A stretch of DNA of 64,000 nt from Actinomadura xylanilytica (GCF_030283145.1 NZ_JASNWE010000005.1:1-64000); one strand, 5' to 3'. Counted from the stretch's first letter, positions 49,876-60,830 are shown. A program made the numbers and translations. The notes: generated from the sequence alone by a model not told the origin.

Positions 49876-51378
49876 CTAGGGGAGGGCGGGCTTGGTCGGG
49901 CTGTAGAGCCAGTCCTTGAAGAAGCCGCTCAGGTCCTGGCCGGAGACCTTCCCGGCCAGCGCGGTGAACTGCTCGGTCGAGCCGTTGCCGTGCCGGTGCT
50001 GCGCGACCCAGGTGCGCAGCAGCGTGAAGAACTTCTCGTCACCGATCTTCTCGCGCAGGAACTGGAGCGCCATCCCGCCGCCGTTGTAGACCCGCTGGTT
50101 GAACATCGTGTCGCGCTGCGGGTCGGCGGTCACCACCGACCAGAACGGGCGGCCCGACGGGTCGGGGAACGGCCGGGCCGCGTAGGCCGTGCGAGCCGCG
50201 TCGTGGACGCTGGTACCGCCCTGCTTCTCGGCCCACCACCACGCCGCCCAGGTGGCGAAGCCCTCGTTCATCCAGACGTCCTTCCACTGGGCCGGCGACA
50301 CGCTGTCGCCGAACCACTGGTGCGCCAGTTCGTGCGCGATCGTCGAGGTGTCGCGGACGGCCGAGTAGACCGGCTTGCTCTGCGTCTCCAGCGAGAAGCC
50401 GAGCGGCTGGCCGTTGAAGCGGGCGTCGTCGGCGATCGCGCCCGTCGTCTGGAACGGGTACGGGCCGAACGTCTTGGCCCACAGGTCGGTGACCGCCGAG
50501 GTGGTGCCGAAGAAGAAGTTCACCGCGTCCGGCTGCGCGGCGAGCAGCTCGGGGTCGACGGCCACGTAGTTGCGCAGCCCGCCGGGCGTGCGCCCGTCCT
50601 TGACGTCCCACTTGCCGATGTCGATGGTGGTCAGGTACGACGCCATCGGGCTGTTCTCACGCCACTTGAACACGCCGGCCTGCGTCGCCGAGCGGCGCTT
50701 GCTGAACGCCGCCGCGCGGTTCGTGTGGCCGGTCAGCACGCCGTTGGAGACCGCCTTCAGGCCCTTCGGCACCGTGATGGTGTAGTCGTAGGTGGCCTTG
50801 TCGCTCGGATGGTCGTTGACGGGGAACCAGGTGGACGCGCCGTTCGGCTCGCCGCCGACGAACGCCCCGTCCGGGGTGTGCAGGAACCCGTACGGGGAGC
50901 CGAACACGATCGGCGAGCCCACGATGGTCTGTGGCACGCCGCCGTAGGTGACGACCGCGGTGAACGTCGCGCCCTTGCGCAGCCCCTTGCGGGGCGTGAT
51001 GACCAGCTCCTGGCCGCGCCGCTTGAAGTCGGCCTTGTGCCGGTCGACCTTGACCCGCTCCACGTCCATCCCGGACAGGTCCAGATCGAAGCTGGACAGG
51101 TTCTGGGTGGCCTTCGCGGTGATCGTCACAACGCCGTCGAGCTGGTCGTAGTCGGGGTCGTAGGCCAGGTCCAGCGAGTAGTGGCGGACGTCGTACCCGC
51201 CGTTGCCCTCCAAGGGGAAGTAGGGATCGCCGACGCCCGCCGCACCGGGGGTGAAGCGGGCCTGGCCGGCGGCCGAGGCCGCCGGCGCCAGGGCGACCAT
51301 GGTCACGGCGGCCAGCGCGAGCGGGACCATCCGTCCGGGGGTCCGGGGCAGACGGGACCGGGGGTGTCGCAACGCCAT
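49876..51378 (-). CDS. Secreted M1-family metallopeptidase
   Basis: 500 residues from ATG 51378, with GAGGA eight bases upstream. A signal peptide (hydrophobic core MVPLALAAVTMVALAPA) ends near ASAAG. An N-terminal beta domain follows, with the GEPNGASTWFPVNDHPSDKA segment that recalls the M1 GAMEN-type region. The zinc site is HELAHQWFGDSV with the third ligand Glu in WMNEGFATWAAWW. It is an aminopeptidase-like enzyme acting outside the membrane. The C-terminus is shorter than in classic PepN, as in other actinobacterial secreted M1 proteins. Confidence 0.92.
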   Translation of the reverse strand: MALRHPRSRLPRTPGRMVPLALAAVTMVALAPAASAAGQARFTPGAAGVGDPYFPLEGNGGYDVRHYSLDLAYDPDYDQLDGVVTITAKATQNLSSFDLDLSGMDVERVKVDRHKADFKRRGQELVITPRKGLRKGATFTAVVTYGGVPQTIVGSPIVFGSPYGFLHTPDGAFVGGEPNGASTWFPVNDHPSDKATYDYTITVPKGLKAVSNGVLTGHTNRAAAFSKRRSATQAGVFKWRENSPMASYLTTIDIGKWDVKDGRTPGGLRNYVAVDPELLAAQPDAVNFFFGTTSAVTDLWAKTFGPYPFQTTGAIADDARFNGQPLGFSLETQSKPVYSAVRDTSTIAHELAHQWFGDSVSPAQWKDVWMNEGFATWAAWWWAEKQGGTSVHDAARTAYAARPFPDPSGRPFWSVVTADPQRDTMFNQRVYNGGGMALQFLREKIGDEKFFTLLRTWVAQHRHGNGSTEQFTALAGKVSGQDLSGFFKDWLYSPTKPALP

Positions 51379-51509
51379 CGGAGGGTCCTCTCCGTTGAGT
51401 GATCGACAGCGAGCCCACATTGCCCCGGTCAACGGAGGATGTCGAGAGTTGTGCCGAAACCGGCCGTCTGGGAGGCGTGCGCCGAAGGGCGCGATCCGTG
51501 CGGGGACGC

Positions 51510-51549
51510 CAGAAGGCCCCCTCCGTGTAGGAGCGGAGGGGGCCTTCTG
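51510..51549 (-). terminator. Perfect 16-bp terminator hairpin downstream of aceA
   Basis: CAGAAGGCCCCCTCCG (51510-51525) and CGGAGGGGGCCTTCTG (51534-51549) are exact reverse complements around an eight-base loop. It probably ends transcripts from aceA that pass the first hairpin. Confidence 0.8.
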
Positions 51550-51551
51550 CG

Positions 51552-51586
51552 GGCGGGCCCAAGGGGCGGGCCCAAGGGGCGGGCCC
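51552..51586. repeat. Tandem 13-bp repeats between two terminators
   Basis: GGCGGGCCC occurs three times with a 13-base period (unit GGCGGGCCCAAGG). The core GGGCCC is itself palindromic. It sits directly between the two hairpins downstream of aceA. Confidence 0.75.
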
Positions 51587-51588
51587 GA

Positions 51589-51613
51589 CCTCCTCAATGA
51601 GCCGTTGAGGAGG
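51589..51613 (-). terminator. Second hairpin downstream of aceA
   Basis: CCTCCTCAA (51589-51597) and TTGAGGAGG (51605-51613) are exact complements around TGAGCCG. It lies about 105 bp past the aceA stop. Confidence 0.6.
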
Positions 51614-51717
51614 CGTGGGACTGGCTGCCTATGGTGTGTCTCAAGTCCTCAGCGCTCGCCCAAGCACGGTCAGCGCCCCGAGCCGCCAGGCGAGGAAGCC
51701 GGGCCGGGACTGAACAC

Positions 51718-53001
<1,284 letters not shown>

Positions 53002-53103
53002 GGTTCCGCCCTTCCTGTCGTCCCCTGGGTGCTTGCCTCGACTATCCCCCGACCGCAAGCCCTAGTGAACTCACGAGTAGCAGAAGAACGTCGAATATTC
53101 CGC

Positions 53104-53109
53104 TAGGAT
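53104..53109 (+). promoter_or_regulatory. -10 box of leaderless ramB
   Basis: TAGGAT ends six bases before the GTG start at 53116, and no ribosome binding site lies between. This is the standard layout of a leaderless actinobacterial mRNA. Confidence 0.6.
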
Positions 53110-53115
53110 GAAGCC

Positions 53116-54585
53116 GTGACGACATTGCGGCCAGAAGAACCCCTCAACTTGACGAGTGATGTAGACCTCGTCACCTTCGGACAGCGGCTCCGCCACCTGC
53201 GCCGCGGCCGCGGCCTGACGTTGTCGGACCTCGGCGCGCGCGTCGGCCGGGCGCCCTCGCAGCTCTCCCTGCTGGAGAACGGGCGGCGCGAGCCCAAGCT
53301 CTCGCTGCTCCAGTCCCTGGCGTCCGCGCTGGAGGTGCCGGTGGAGGAGCTGCTGCGCAGGCAGCCGCCCAGCCGCCGCGCGCAGCTGGAGATCGCGCTG
53401 GAGGAGGCGCAGCGCGACCCGCTGTACCGCACCCTCGGGATGTCCCACCTCAAGGTCGGCAAGCGGATGCCCAACGAGGTGATCGAGCACCTCCTCGCGC
53501 TGTACGGCGAGCTGAAGCGCAGCCGCACCAAGCCCACCGCGAGCCCGGAGGAGGCGCGCAAGGCCAACGCCGAGCTGCGCCGCCAGATGCACGAGCGCGG
53601 CAACCACTTCGCCGAGATCGAGAAGATCGCCGCGCAGACCCTCGACTCGGTCGGCTACCGGGGCGGCGCGGTGTCGCAGGGCATGCTGATGACCCTGGTG
53701 GGCCACTTCGGCTTCAGCCTGCAATACGTGCAGGACCTGCCCCGCTCGGTGCGGTCGATCGCCGACAACCGCAACCGGCGGATCTACCTGGAGCGCGAGC
53801 AGCTCGGCATGCACACGCCGCGCACCATCCTGCTCCAGACCCTCGGGCACATGGCGCTCGACCACGACGTCCCCCGCGATTTCGCCGACTTCCTGCGCCA
53901 GCGCGTCGAGGCCAACTACTTCGGCGCCGCGATGCTGATGCCCGAGCGCGCCGTCGTCCCGTACCTGCAAGAGGCCAAGGCCGCGCGGGAGCTGTCGGTG
54001 GAGGACCTCGCCGACGTGTTCTCGGTGTCGTACGAGATGGCCGCGCACCGCTTCACCAACATCGCCACCCACCACCTCGGCCTCCAGCTCCACTTCACCA
54101 AGAACGACGAGAACGGCACGATCTACAAGGCCTACGCCAACGACGGCCTGCTCTTCCCGCAGGACGAGGCCGGGGCGATCGAGGGCCAGCGGATGTGCCG
54201 GCAGTGGGCGGGCCGGCACGTGTTCGGCGCCGAGGACCGCTTCTCGGTCTACCACCAGTACACCGACACGCCCACCGGCACCTACTGGTGCCTGTCGCAC
54301 ATCGACCCGAGCCACGAGCGCGACTTCGCCATCACGCTCGGCGTCCGGTTCGAGGACTCCCGCTGGTTCCGCGGGCGCGAGACGACCCGCCGGGTCAAGT
54401 CGGCCTGCCCCGACGGCGACTGCTGCCAGCGTCCGCCCAAGGAGCTGGCCGAACGCTGGGAGGGCATGGCGTGGCCGTCGGCGCGGGCGCACTCGCACGT
54501 GCTGTCGGTGCTGCCGCCCGGGGCGTTCCCCGGCGTCGACGAGGCCGACGTGTACGCCTTCCTCGACAGGCACGCCGCCGGATGA
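53116..54585 (+). CDS. ramB: RamB-type transcriptional regulator (XRE plus IrrE-like domains)
   Basis: 489 residues. The N-terminal XRE helix-turn-helix is RRGRGLTLSDLGARVGRAPS followed by QLSLLENG. The middle region is IrrE/ImmA-like, but the protease HExxH is read as HMALDHD (Glu missing), so it is probably not a protease. The C-terminus has the paired Cys segment CPDGDCCQRPP of short-chain fatty acyl regulators. RamB proteins control acetate and glyoxylate genes such as aceA, which lies divergently. The GTG start has a close -10 box TAGGAT, so the mRNA is probably leaderless. Confidence 0.9.
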   Translation: MTTLRPEEPLNLTSDVDLVTFGQRLRHLRRGRGLTLSDLGARVGRAPSQLSLLENGRREPKLSLLQSLASALEVPVEELLRRQPPSRRAQLEIALEEAQRDPLYRTLGMSHLKVGKRMPNEVIEHLLALYGELKRSRTKPTASPEEARKANAELRRQMHERGNHFAEIEKIAAQTLDSVGYRGGAVSQGMLMTLVGHFGFSLQYVQDLPRSVRSIADNRNRRIYLEREQLGMHTPRTILLQTLGHMALDHDVPRDFADFLRQRVEANYFGAAMLMPERAVVPYLQEAKAARELSVEDLADVFSVSYEMAAHRFTNIATHHLGLQLHFTKNDENGTIYKAYANDGLLFPQDEAGAIEGQRMCRQWAGRHVFGAEDRFSVYHQYTDTPTGTYWCLSHIDPSHERDFAITLGVRFEDSRWFRGRETTRRVKSACPDGDCCQRPPKELAERWEGMAWPSARAHSHVLSVLPPGAFPGVDEADVYAFLDRHAAG

Positions 54586-54721
54586 CCGGCGTGTTGTGCC
54601 GGTGTTAACTCTGCGGGTCGGCGCTTCCCATTTCGTACCGCCGGTGAATGATCTGAGGCCCGGTGGCGTTTGCTGTTGGTAGACGCCCTGGTCCGGGACG
54701 GTCGCAGAAGAGGGAGAGCGC

Positions 54722-55696
54722 GTGCTGCCTGAGGTCGCTTCGTGGTTGCGCCGCCGCACGAGCGCGGCGGCGGACTGGCCGCTGGACGCACTGCTGGCCG
54801 CCAAGGGGGACGCCCGGATCAGCGTCGTGCTCCCCGCGCGCGACGAGGAGGAGACGGTCGGCGCCATCGTCGGCGCCATCCGCGCCGAGCTGGTCGAACG
54901 GGCCCCGCTGGTGGACGAGGTGGTGGTGGTCGACTCGCGCTCGACCGATGGCACCGCCGCCGCGGCCTCGGCCGCCGGGGCCGAGGTGGTCTCCCAGGAC
55001 GCGGTGCTGCCCGGGCACGGCCGGATGTCGGGCAAGGGCGAGGCGCTGTGGAAGTCGCTGGCCGCCACGTCCGGCGACCTGATCGTCTTCGTCGACGCCG
55101 ACCTGCGCGGGTTCTCCCCGTCCTACGTGACCGGGCTGCTCGGCCCGCTGCTGGACGACCCCGCGGTGGGCTACGTCAAGGGCTGCTACGACCGGCCGCT
55201 GGTCGCCGGGGAGCGCCCGGTGGAGGGCGGCGGCGGCCGGGTCACCGAGCTGGTCGCCCGCCCGATGATCAACTTGCACTGGCCGCGGCTGGCCGGGGTC
55301 ATGCAGCCCCTCGGCGGCGAGTACGCCGGGCGCCGCGACCTGCTGGAGCGGCTGCCCTTCGTCACCGGTTACGGCGTGGAGATCGCCCTGCTGCTGGACG
55401 TGTTCGAGGACGGCGGCCTCGACGCGATCGCCCAGGTCGACCTCGGTCGGCGGCTGCACTCGCACCAGTCCACCGAGGCGCTCGGCGTGATGTCCAGCCA
55501 GATCCTGCTGACCGCCTGGTCGCGCCTGGAGCGGCACGGCCGGATGCTGCCGCTCGAGGAGCCGGCCACCGACCTCGCCCAGTTCCGTCGCGGTGCCGAC
55601 GGCTACGACGTGCGGGTCAGCGACGCCCGGGTGGGGGAGCGCCCGCCGATGATCGAGATCCCCGAGTACGCCGCCCGCCGCACGCTGCGCGCCTAG
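54722..55696 (+). CDS. gpgS: Glucosyl-3-phosphoglycerate synthase
   Basis: GTG 54722 has AGAGGGAGAG upstream; 324 residues. GT-A fold of the GT81/GpgS family: SVVLPARDEEETVGAIVGAI, VVVDSRSTDGTA, GKGEALWKSL and the metal-binding DAD in IVFVDADLRGF, then MQPLGGEYAGRRDLLERLPF and FVTGYGVEIALLLD. It transfers glucose from a nucleotide sugar to 3-phosphoglycerate, first step toward glucosylglycerate and, in mycobacteria, methylglucose lipopolysaccharide. No partner phosphatase gene lies next to it. Confidence 0.93.
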   Translation: MLPEVASWLRRRTSAAADWPLDALLAAKGDARISVVLPARDEEETVGAIVGAIRAELVERAPLVDEVVVVDSRSTDGTAAAASAAGAEVVSQDAVLPGHGRMSGKGEALWKSLAATSGDLIVFVDADLRGFSPSYVTGLLGPLLDDPAVGYVKGCYDRPLVAGERPVEGGGGRVTELVARPMINLHWPRLAGVMQPLGGEYAGRRDLLERLPFVTGYGVEIALLLDVFEDGGLDAIAQVDLGRRLHSHQSTEALGVMSSQILLTAWSRLERHGRMLPLEEPATDLAQFRRGADGYDVRVSDARVGERPPMIEIPEYAARRTLRA

Positions 55697-55844
55697 GGTC
55701 GTCACCTCCCGCCTCCCGCTGTTCACGGCCCCCGGCCCGCCCGGGCCCGCATCCGCGGGTGACTCCGGCCACCGGTCCGCCCGGTGTGGCGCCGGATGGT
55801 GCTACCGTTGGTAACACTTGATATTGGAGAAAGGGTCAATAATC

Positions 55845-57074
55845 ATGACGAGCGCCGACACGACCCCCTTCTCGCTGGAGCTCAGCGAGGACGTCCGCGA
55901 GGTCCGGGACTGGGTCCACCAGTTCGCCAAGGACGTCATCCGTCCCGCCGCCGCGGAGTGGGACGAGCGCGAGGAGACGCCCTGGCCGCTGATCCAGGAG
56001 GCGTCGAAGGTCGGCATCTACTCGCTCGACTTCTTCGCCACGCAGTGGATGGAGCCGACCGGCCTCGGCATCCCGGTGGCCTTCGAGGAGCTGTTCTGGG
56101 GTGACGCCGGCATCGGCCTGTCCATCGTCGGCACCGGCCTGGCCGCCGCCTCGGTCGCCGCGGTCGGCACCCCCGACCAGATCGCCGAGTGGGTGCCGCA
56201 GATGTTCGGCACCGCGGGCGACATCAAGCTCGGCGCGTTCTGCGCCTCCGAGCCCGACGCGGGCAGCGACGTCGGCTCCATCCGGGCCCGCGCCGCCTTC
56301 GACGAGGCCAAGGACGAGTGGGTGCTGAACGGCACCAAGACCTGGGCCACCAACGGCGGTATCGCCGACGTGCACGTCGTGGTCGCCTCCGTCCACCCCG
56401 ACCTCGGCAGCCGCGGGCAGGCCAGCTTCATCGTCCCGCCGAACACCCCCGGGCTGAAGCAGGGGCAGAAGTTCAAGAAGCACGGCATTCGCGCCTCGCA
56501 CACCGCCGAGGTGGTCCTGGACGACGTCCGGATCCCGGCCGGCCTGATCGTGGGCGGCAAGGACAGGTTCGACGAGCGGATCGCCCGGGTACGCGAGGGC
56601 AAGCGCGCCAAGGGCCAGGCCGCGATGAAGACCTTCGAGACCACCCGGCCGAGCGTCGGCGCGATGGCCCTCGGCGTCGCCCGCGCCGGCTACGACTACG
56701 CGCTGGAGTACGCCCGCGAGCGCGAGCAGTTCGGCAAGAAGATCGGCGACTTCCAGGCCGTCGCGTTCAAGCTGGCCGACATGAAGTGCCAGGTCGACGC
56801 CGCGCGGCTGATGGTGTGGCGGGCCGCCTGGATGGCCCGCAACGGCAAGGACTTCCAGAGCGCCGAGGGGTCGATGGCCAAGCTCATGGCCAGCGAGGCG
56901 GCGGTGCGGGTCACCGAGGAGGCCATCCAGATCCTCGGCGGCAACGGCTACACCCGCGAGTACCCGGTGGAGCGGATGCACCGCGACTCCAAGATCTTCA
57001 CCATCTTCGAGGGCACCAGTGAGATCCAGCGCCTGGTCATCGGCCGTACCATCACCGGCCTCCCCGTCCGATAG
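55845..57074 (+). CDS. Acyl-CoA dehydrogenase
   Basis: ATG 55845 has GAGAAAGGG nine bases upstream; 409 residues. LGAFCASEPDAGSD and VLNGTKTWATNGGIADVHVV are the FAD/substrate loops. YAREREQFGKKIGDFQAVAF and ILGGNGYTREYPVERMHRD are also typical, and the catalytic Glu lies in FEGTSEIQRLVIGR. It oxidises a short- or medium-chain acyl-CoA. The upstream region has TACC-GTT-GGTA, a weak dyad. It does not share an operon with the glyoxylate genes but fits the same fatty-acid use. Confidence 0.93.
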   Translation: MTSADTTPFSLELSEDVREVRDWVHQFAKDVIRPAAAEWDEREETPWPLIQEASKVGIYSLDFFATQWMEPTGLGIPVAFEELFWGDAGIGLSIVGTGLAAASVAAVGTPDQIAEWVPQMFGTAGDIKLGAFCASEPDAGSDVGSIRARAAFDEAKDEWVLNGTKTWATNGGIADVHVVVASVHPDLGSRGQASFIVPPNTPGLKQGQKFKKHGIRASHTAEVVLDDVRIPAGLIVGGKDRFDERIARVREGKRAKGQAAMKTFETTRPSVGAMALGVARAGYDYALEYAREREQFGKKIGDFQAVAFKLADMKCQVDAARLMVWRAAWMARNGKDFQSAEGSMAKLMASEAAVRVTEEAIQILGGNGYTREYPVERMHRDSKIFTIFEGTSEIQRLVIGRTITGLPVR

Positions 57075-57368
57075 GCCCTGACCTGCGAATCTGTCCGAGG
57101 TTGGTGCGCCGTTCATCTTCCGGCGAAGTCCTCGCGAGGGGGCTCGGGAGACAGGCTTTCCTGAGATTGGGAGACGTTCGGGAGACGATTAGGGGGAACC
57201 TTTTCGTTCAGCCCGTCGGGCGGTCAGCAACTCGTTGAGCAACGGTACTGACGAGGTGGGACCAAGCGCGTCCCTCCGGTCCACGGTTCACCTCACCTTC
57301 CCCATCTCACGCCGGCGAGCGCCGGGCGGTCATCGCCCGGCTTCGGACCGGTTTCCGGCGGTCTATCG
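57075..57368. other. Intergenic region with heptamer repeats
   Basis: Nearly 300 bases without a gene I can support. It contains three GGGAGAC repeats (entered separately) and probably the promoter of the DUF4132 gene. Confidence 0.5.
57146..57186 (+). promoter_or_regulatory. Three GGGAGAC direct repeats with 23- and 11-bp spacing
   Basis: GGGAGAC starts at 57146, 57169 and 57180. The 11- and 23-bp distances are about one and two helical turns, so all three could face the same side of DNA, as in SARP- or PhoP-type binding sites. They lie 180-220 bp upstream of the DUF4132 gene. Confidence 0.35.
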
Positions 57369-60300
57369 GTGATCTCCTCTACGGTCTTCACTGTGGTCAA
57401 GATCTCGGAGATCGATGAGAGCACATTCGTGATGCCGGACGCCTGGCGCGGCGCGCGCCACCCTCGGCGCGACCGTCCGGACGTTCCGCAGCCGGCCGCG
57501 CCGGACGAGGCAGCCGCCGAACAGGCGCGGTCCCTCGTGGACGATGCCCGGGACCGCATCGAGGAGGTCCTCGCGCTCCCTGGCACCGTGCCCGAGCTCG
57601 CCGACGCCGCCCGCGCTCATCTGCGGGGCGCCCCGACCCCGCTCGGTGCCGCGACGGTCGCCTTCGTCGCCTCCTTCCCGGCGCGCCCCATGGACCACAG
57701 GGGTGTCCCGTTCGTGTTCCCGGACGCCTGGGTCACCGACCACGGCATCGCGTTCGCCGCCGCCGCGTTCGCGGACTTCGCCGGCATCTGGGCCGACGGC
57801 CAGACCGTCAGGGACCTGGCGCCGGGTGAGTCGTTTCGCGAGGTGTTCCAATGGTCGGGCGTGCGGCATCGGGACGCGAGGGAGCATCGGTCCGGCTGGT
57901 GGCTGACCCGCGAGGCCGTGAAGTGGCTGCGCACCCTCCTCGCCGCCGCGCCCGACGATGTCCACTCCGCGGCCGTCGAGCTCCTTGAGCTGCGGCGCGG
58001 GCACCAGTTGCAGCGGCTCATCACCGCCTACCTGGCGCCGACCAGGGACGACTGGGCCGACGAGCTGTGCGCGAACACCGAGCCGTCGGCGACCGAGCCG
58101 TTCCAGCGGTGGATGGCGTTCTGCGCGCTCGGCCGGCCGCACCAGCCCGCCGAGCTCGGACTGCGGCTCAGCGCCGCGCAGGGCATCGACGTCATCGCCT
58201 CGCTGATCGACGGACTCGGCCCCGGGGCCACCGTGCCGCTCCTCGCCGATGCCGTGGACCGGGCGTCCGTCGGCTACGACGCCCCGGCCCCGCAGGACAT
58301 CCTCCTCACCTTCCCCCTCGACGAGGCGTTCCAGGCCCTCAACGAGCGGGGCGGCGACCTGGACACCGGACCCGCTCTCGTGGCCGCCGCCCGCCGTTAC
58401 CCCGGCCGTGCGATGCGGCTGCTGCCGTTGTCGAAGGCCCCGCGGGCCGCCGTCCTCCTTCCCGCGCACGTCCGCGCCCACCCGGCGCTCGCCGAGAAGG
58501 TGCTTCCCACCCTTCCCGCCGAGGCCCGAGAGGGAGTCCGGGAGATCCTGGACGACATGACCCGCTTTCCGCGGGCCGCCGACCTGCCGCCCCTGCTCAT
58601 CGAGCCGCCGTGGACCCGCGCCAAGCCCGAGCCCGTCGTGATCAAGGGTCTGCCCATGCCCGGCCTCCGTGCGGCCGTCTGGGAGCCGGGCGAGCGGGAG
58701 ACGTGGGCGGCGGAAGCCGACAACAAACCCGACCACCTCATCGAGGAGTGGGCTGGGGAGTTCGACAACATCTCGTCCTTCCATCAGGCCGCCGTCCTGA
58801 TGAACGGGCCAGATGAGCTCGTCCGCCCGCTGCTCGCGGGCTGGAAGCCCGGCGCCGTCTGGCGGGTGGACAAGTTCATCCTGGCCATCGTCGCCCGCTT
58901 CGAGGCCGACGCCGCCGAATGCGCGCTGTTCATCGCCCGCCGCGACAGGGCCTCGGCGGGAGCGGCCCTGATGCCGCTGCTCACCGACGAGATCGTGCGG
59001 ACGATGGCGGACTGGCTCGTCCACCGGAAGAAGCTGGACGAGACCGCCCGCGCCTGGTTCGCCAGGCACGGCCTCGCCGCCGCCCCTGCGCTCATACCGG
59101 ACGCGCTCGGCAAGGCCGGCAAGGCTCGCCGCGCGGCCGAGGGGGCCCTGCGCCTGCTCGCCGAGCGGCACGGCAGAGCCCCGATCGCCGAGGCCGCCCG
59201 CGTCCACGGCGAAGAGTCCGCCGACGCGATCGAGGCCATGCTCCCCGACGGCCTGCTGGACAGCGTGCCCTCGATGGTCCCGGCCGTCGACTGGGTCAAA
59301 CCGCACATGCTTCCGCAGATCCTCCTGGGCGACCGCGCGGAGATCCTCCCGAACGACGCCGTCGGACACGTCCTCACCATGCTGGCGATGTCGAAGTCGC
59401 GGGACGTGTACGCGGGGGTGCGGGTCGTCCGGGAACTATGCGACCCGGCGTCGCTCGCCGAGTTCGGGTGGGCGCTGTTCCGCTGGTGGGAGATCTGCGG
59501 CGCGGATCCGACGGAGAAGTGGGCGTTCACCCAGCTGGCGTTGACCGGCGACGACGAGACCGTCCGCCGTCTGACCCCGCTGATCCGGGCGTGGCCGGGC
59601 GACGGCGGCCACGCCAAGGCGGTGGCGGGGCTGGACGTCCTCGCCGCGATCGGCACCGACAGCGCCCTGATCCACCTGTACTCGATCTCCCAGCGGGTGA
59701 AGTTCAAGGGCCTCAAGGCCCGCGCCCAGGAGAAGATCGAGGAGGTCGCGGCCGGGCTCGAACTCACCGCCGAGCAGCTCGCCGACCGCCTCGTTCCCGA
59801 CCTCGGCCTGAACGCGTCCGGCACGATGGTCCTGGACTACGGCCCGCGCCGCTTCGTGATCGGGTTCGACGAGTCGCTCCGGCCGACCGTCGCCGACGAG
59901 GACGGCAGCCCCCGCAAGGCGCTCCCGAAGCCGGGAAAGAGCGACGACCCGGAGCTGGCCCCCGCCGCCTACAAGCGGTTCTCGGATCTCAAGAAGGACG
60001 TCCGCACGGCCGCCGCCGACCAGCTCACCCGCTTCAGGACCGCCATGGTCACCGGCCGCCGCTGGCAAGGCGGCGAGTTCCGCGGGTTCCTCGTCGCGCA
60101 CCCGCTGGTCGGACACCTCGTCCGCCGCCTGGTCTGGGTCGCCGAGACCCGCGAGGGGGCCACCGATGCCTACCGCGTGGAGGCCTTCCGCGTGGCCGAG
60201 GACGGCACTTACGCGAACGCCGACGACGACACCGTCCCTCTCCCCGAGACGGAACGGATCGGCGTCGCCCACCCCGTCGACCTCGGCGACGCCCTCCCCG

Positions 60301-60740
60301 CCTGGGCGGGACTGTTCGCCGACTACGAGATCTTGCAGCCGTTCCCGCAGCTGGAGCACCCGGTCCACACCCTCACCGAGGACGAGCGCGACGCGGGACG
60401 CCTGACCCGGTTCGAGAGCCTCGAAGTCCCGGCCGGCGCCCTCCTCGGCCTTGTCCGGCGCGGCTGGGAGCGCGGGGGGCCGATGGACGCGGGCATCGAG
60501 CACTGGATCTCCCGCCGCGTCGCCGACGACCGGCACCTGGTCATCACCCTCGATCCCGGCATGAACACGGGCATGCCCGTCGAGAGCGGCGACCAGACCC
60601 TCGTCGACGTCCGCCTCGCTGAGCACCCCAACTTCCACCGCAGGGACGAGCCCACGTCCCTGCGGTTCGGCGACCTCGCCCCGATCGTCGCCTCCGAACT
60701 CCTCTACGACCTGATCCACCTGGCCGCCTCGGCCGAGTGA
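57369..60740 (+). CDS. DUF4132-family protein (YehI/MolR-like), 1123 aa
   Basis: The GTG start at 57369 is tentative; the homologous inverted copy supports homology from that point, while the typical family start corresponds to VMPDAW at residue 21. The large protein consists mainly of alpha-helical repeat-like segments (for example LPLSKAPRAAVLLPAHVRAH) followed by the C-terminal DUF4132 domain from about residue 815: ASGTMVLDYGPRRFVIGFDE, KDVRTAAADQLTRFRTAMVT and HPLVGHLVRRLVW. It has no membrane segment or enzyme motif that I can name. Relatives include E. coli YehI/MolR, of unclear function, and proteins in MoxR/VWA clusters; no MoxR or VWA gene is in this window. Confidence 0.85.
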   Translation: MISSTVFTVVKISEIDESTFVMPDAWRGARHPRRDRPDVPQPAAPDEAAAEQARSLVDDARDRIEEVLALPGTVPELADAARAHLRGAPTPLGAATVAFVASFPARPMDHRGVPFVFPDAWVTDHGIAFAAAAFADFAGIWADGQTVRDLAPGESFREVFQWSGVRHRDAREHRSGWWLTREAVKWLRTLLAAAPDDVHSAAVELLELRRGHQLQRLITAYLAPTRDDWADELCANTEPSATEPFQRWMAFCALGRPHQPAELGLRLSAAQGIDVIASLIDGLGPGATVPLLADAVDRASVGYDAPAPQDILLTFPLDEAFQALNERGGDLDTGPALVAAARRYPGRAMRLLPLSKAPRAAVLLPAHVRAHPALAEKVLPTLPAEAREGVREILDDMTRFPRAADLPPLLIEPPWTRAKPEPVVIKGLPMPGLRAAVWEPGERETWAAEADNKPDHLIEEWAGEFDNISSFHQAAVLMNGPDELVRPLLAGWKPGAVWRVDKFILAIVARFEADAAECALFIARRDRASAGAALMPLLTDEIVRTMADWLVHRKKLDETARAWFARHGLAAAPALIPDALGKAGKARRAAEGALRLLAERHGRAPIAEAARVHGEESADAIEAMLPDGLLDSVPSMVPAVDWVKPHMLPQILLGDRAEILPNDAVGHVLTMLAMSKSRDVYAGVRVVRELCDPASLAEFGWALFRWWEICGADPTEKWAFTQLALTGDDETVRRLTPLIRAWPGDGGHAKAVAGLDVLAAIGTDSALIHLYSISQRVKFKGLKARAQEKIEEVAAGLELTAEQLADRLVPDLGLNASGTMVLDYGPRRFVIGFDESLRPTVADEDGSPRKALPKPGKSDDPELAPAAYKRFSDLKKDVRTAAADQLTRFRTAMVTGRRWQGGEFRGFLVAHPLVGHLVRRLVWVAETREGATDAYRVEAFRVAEDGTYANADDDTVPLPETERIGVAHPVDLGDALPAWAGLFADYEILQPFPQLEHPVHTLTEDERDAGRLTRFESLEVPAGALLGLVRRGWERGGPMDAGIEHWISRRVADDRHLVITLDPGMNTGMPVESGDQTLVDVRLAEHPNFHRRDEPTSLRFGDLAPIVASELLYDLIHLAASAE

Positions 60741-60810
60741 AGCACTTATGGCCCGAATCGGCGGACTGACGACAGCGCCGTGCCCCGGGGAAGCCGCGGG
60801 CTCGTCAGCC

Positions 60811-60830
60811 GTCTTCGGTCGTCTTCGGTC
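60811..60830 (+). repeat. Tandem 10-bp duplication
   Basis: GTCTTCGGTC occurs twice back to back in the gap between the two DUF4132 copies. Confidence 0.7.

Larger units (their letters stand above)
51379..51717. other. Intergenic region with stacked terminators, no gene
   Basis: These 339 bases hold no gene that I can support. They contain two strong hairpins and a short tandem repeat (entered separately), all after the aceA stop, and the promoter of the peptidase gene nearer 51400. Confidence 0.6.
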
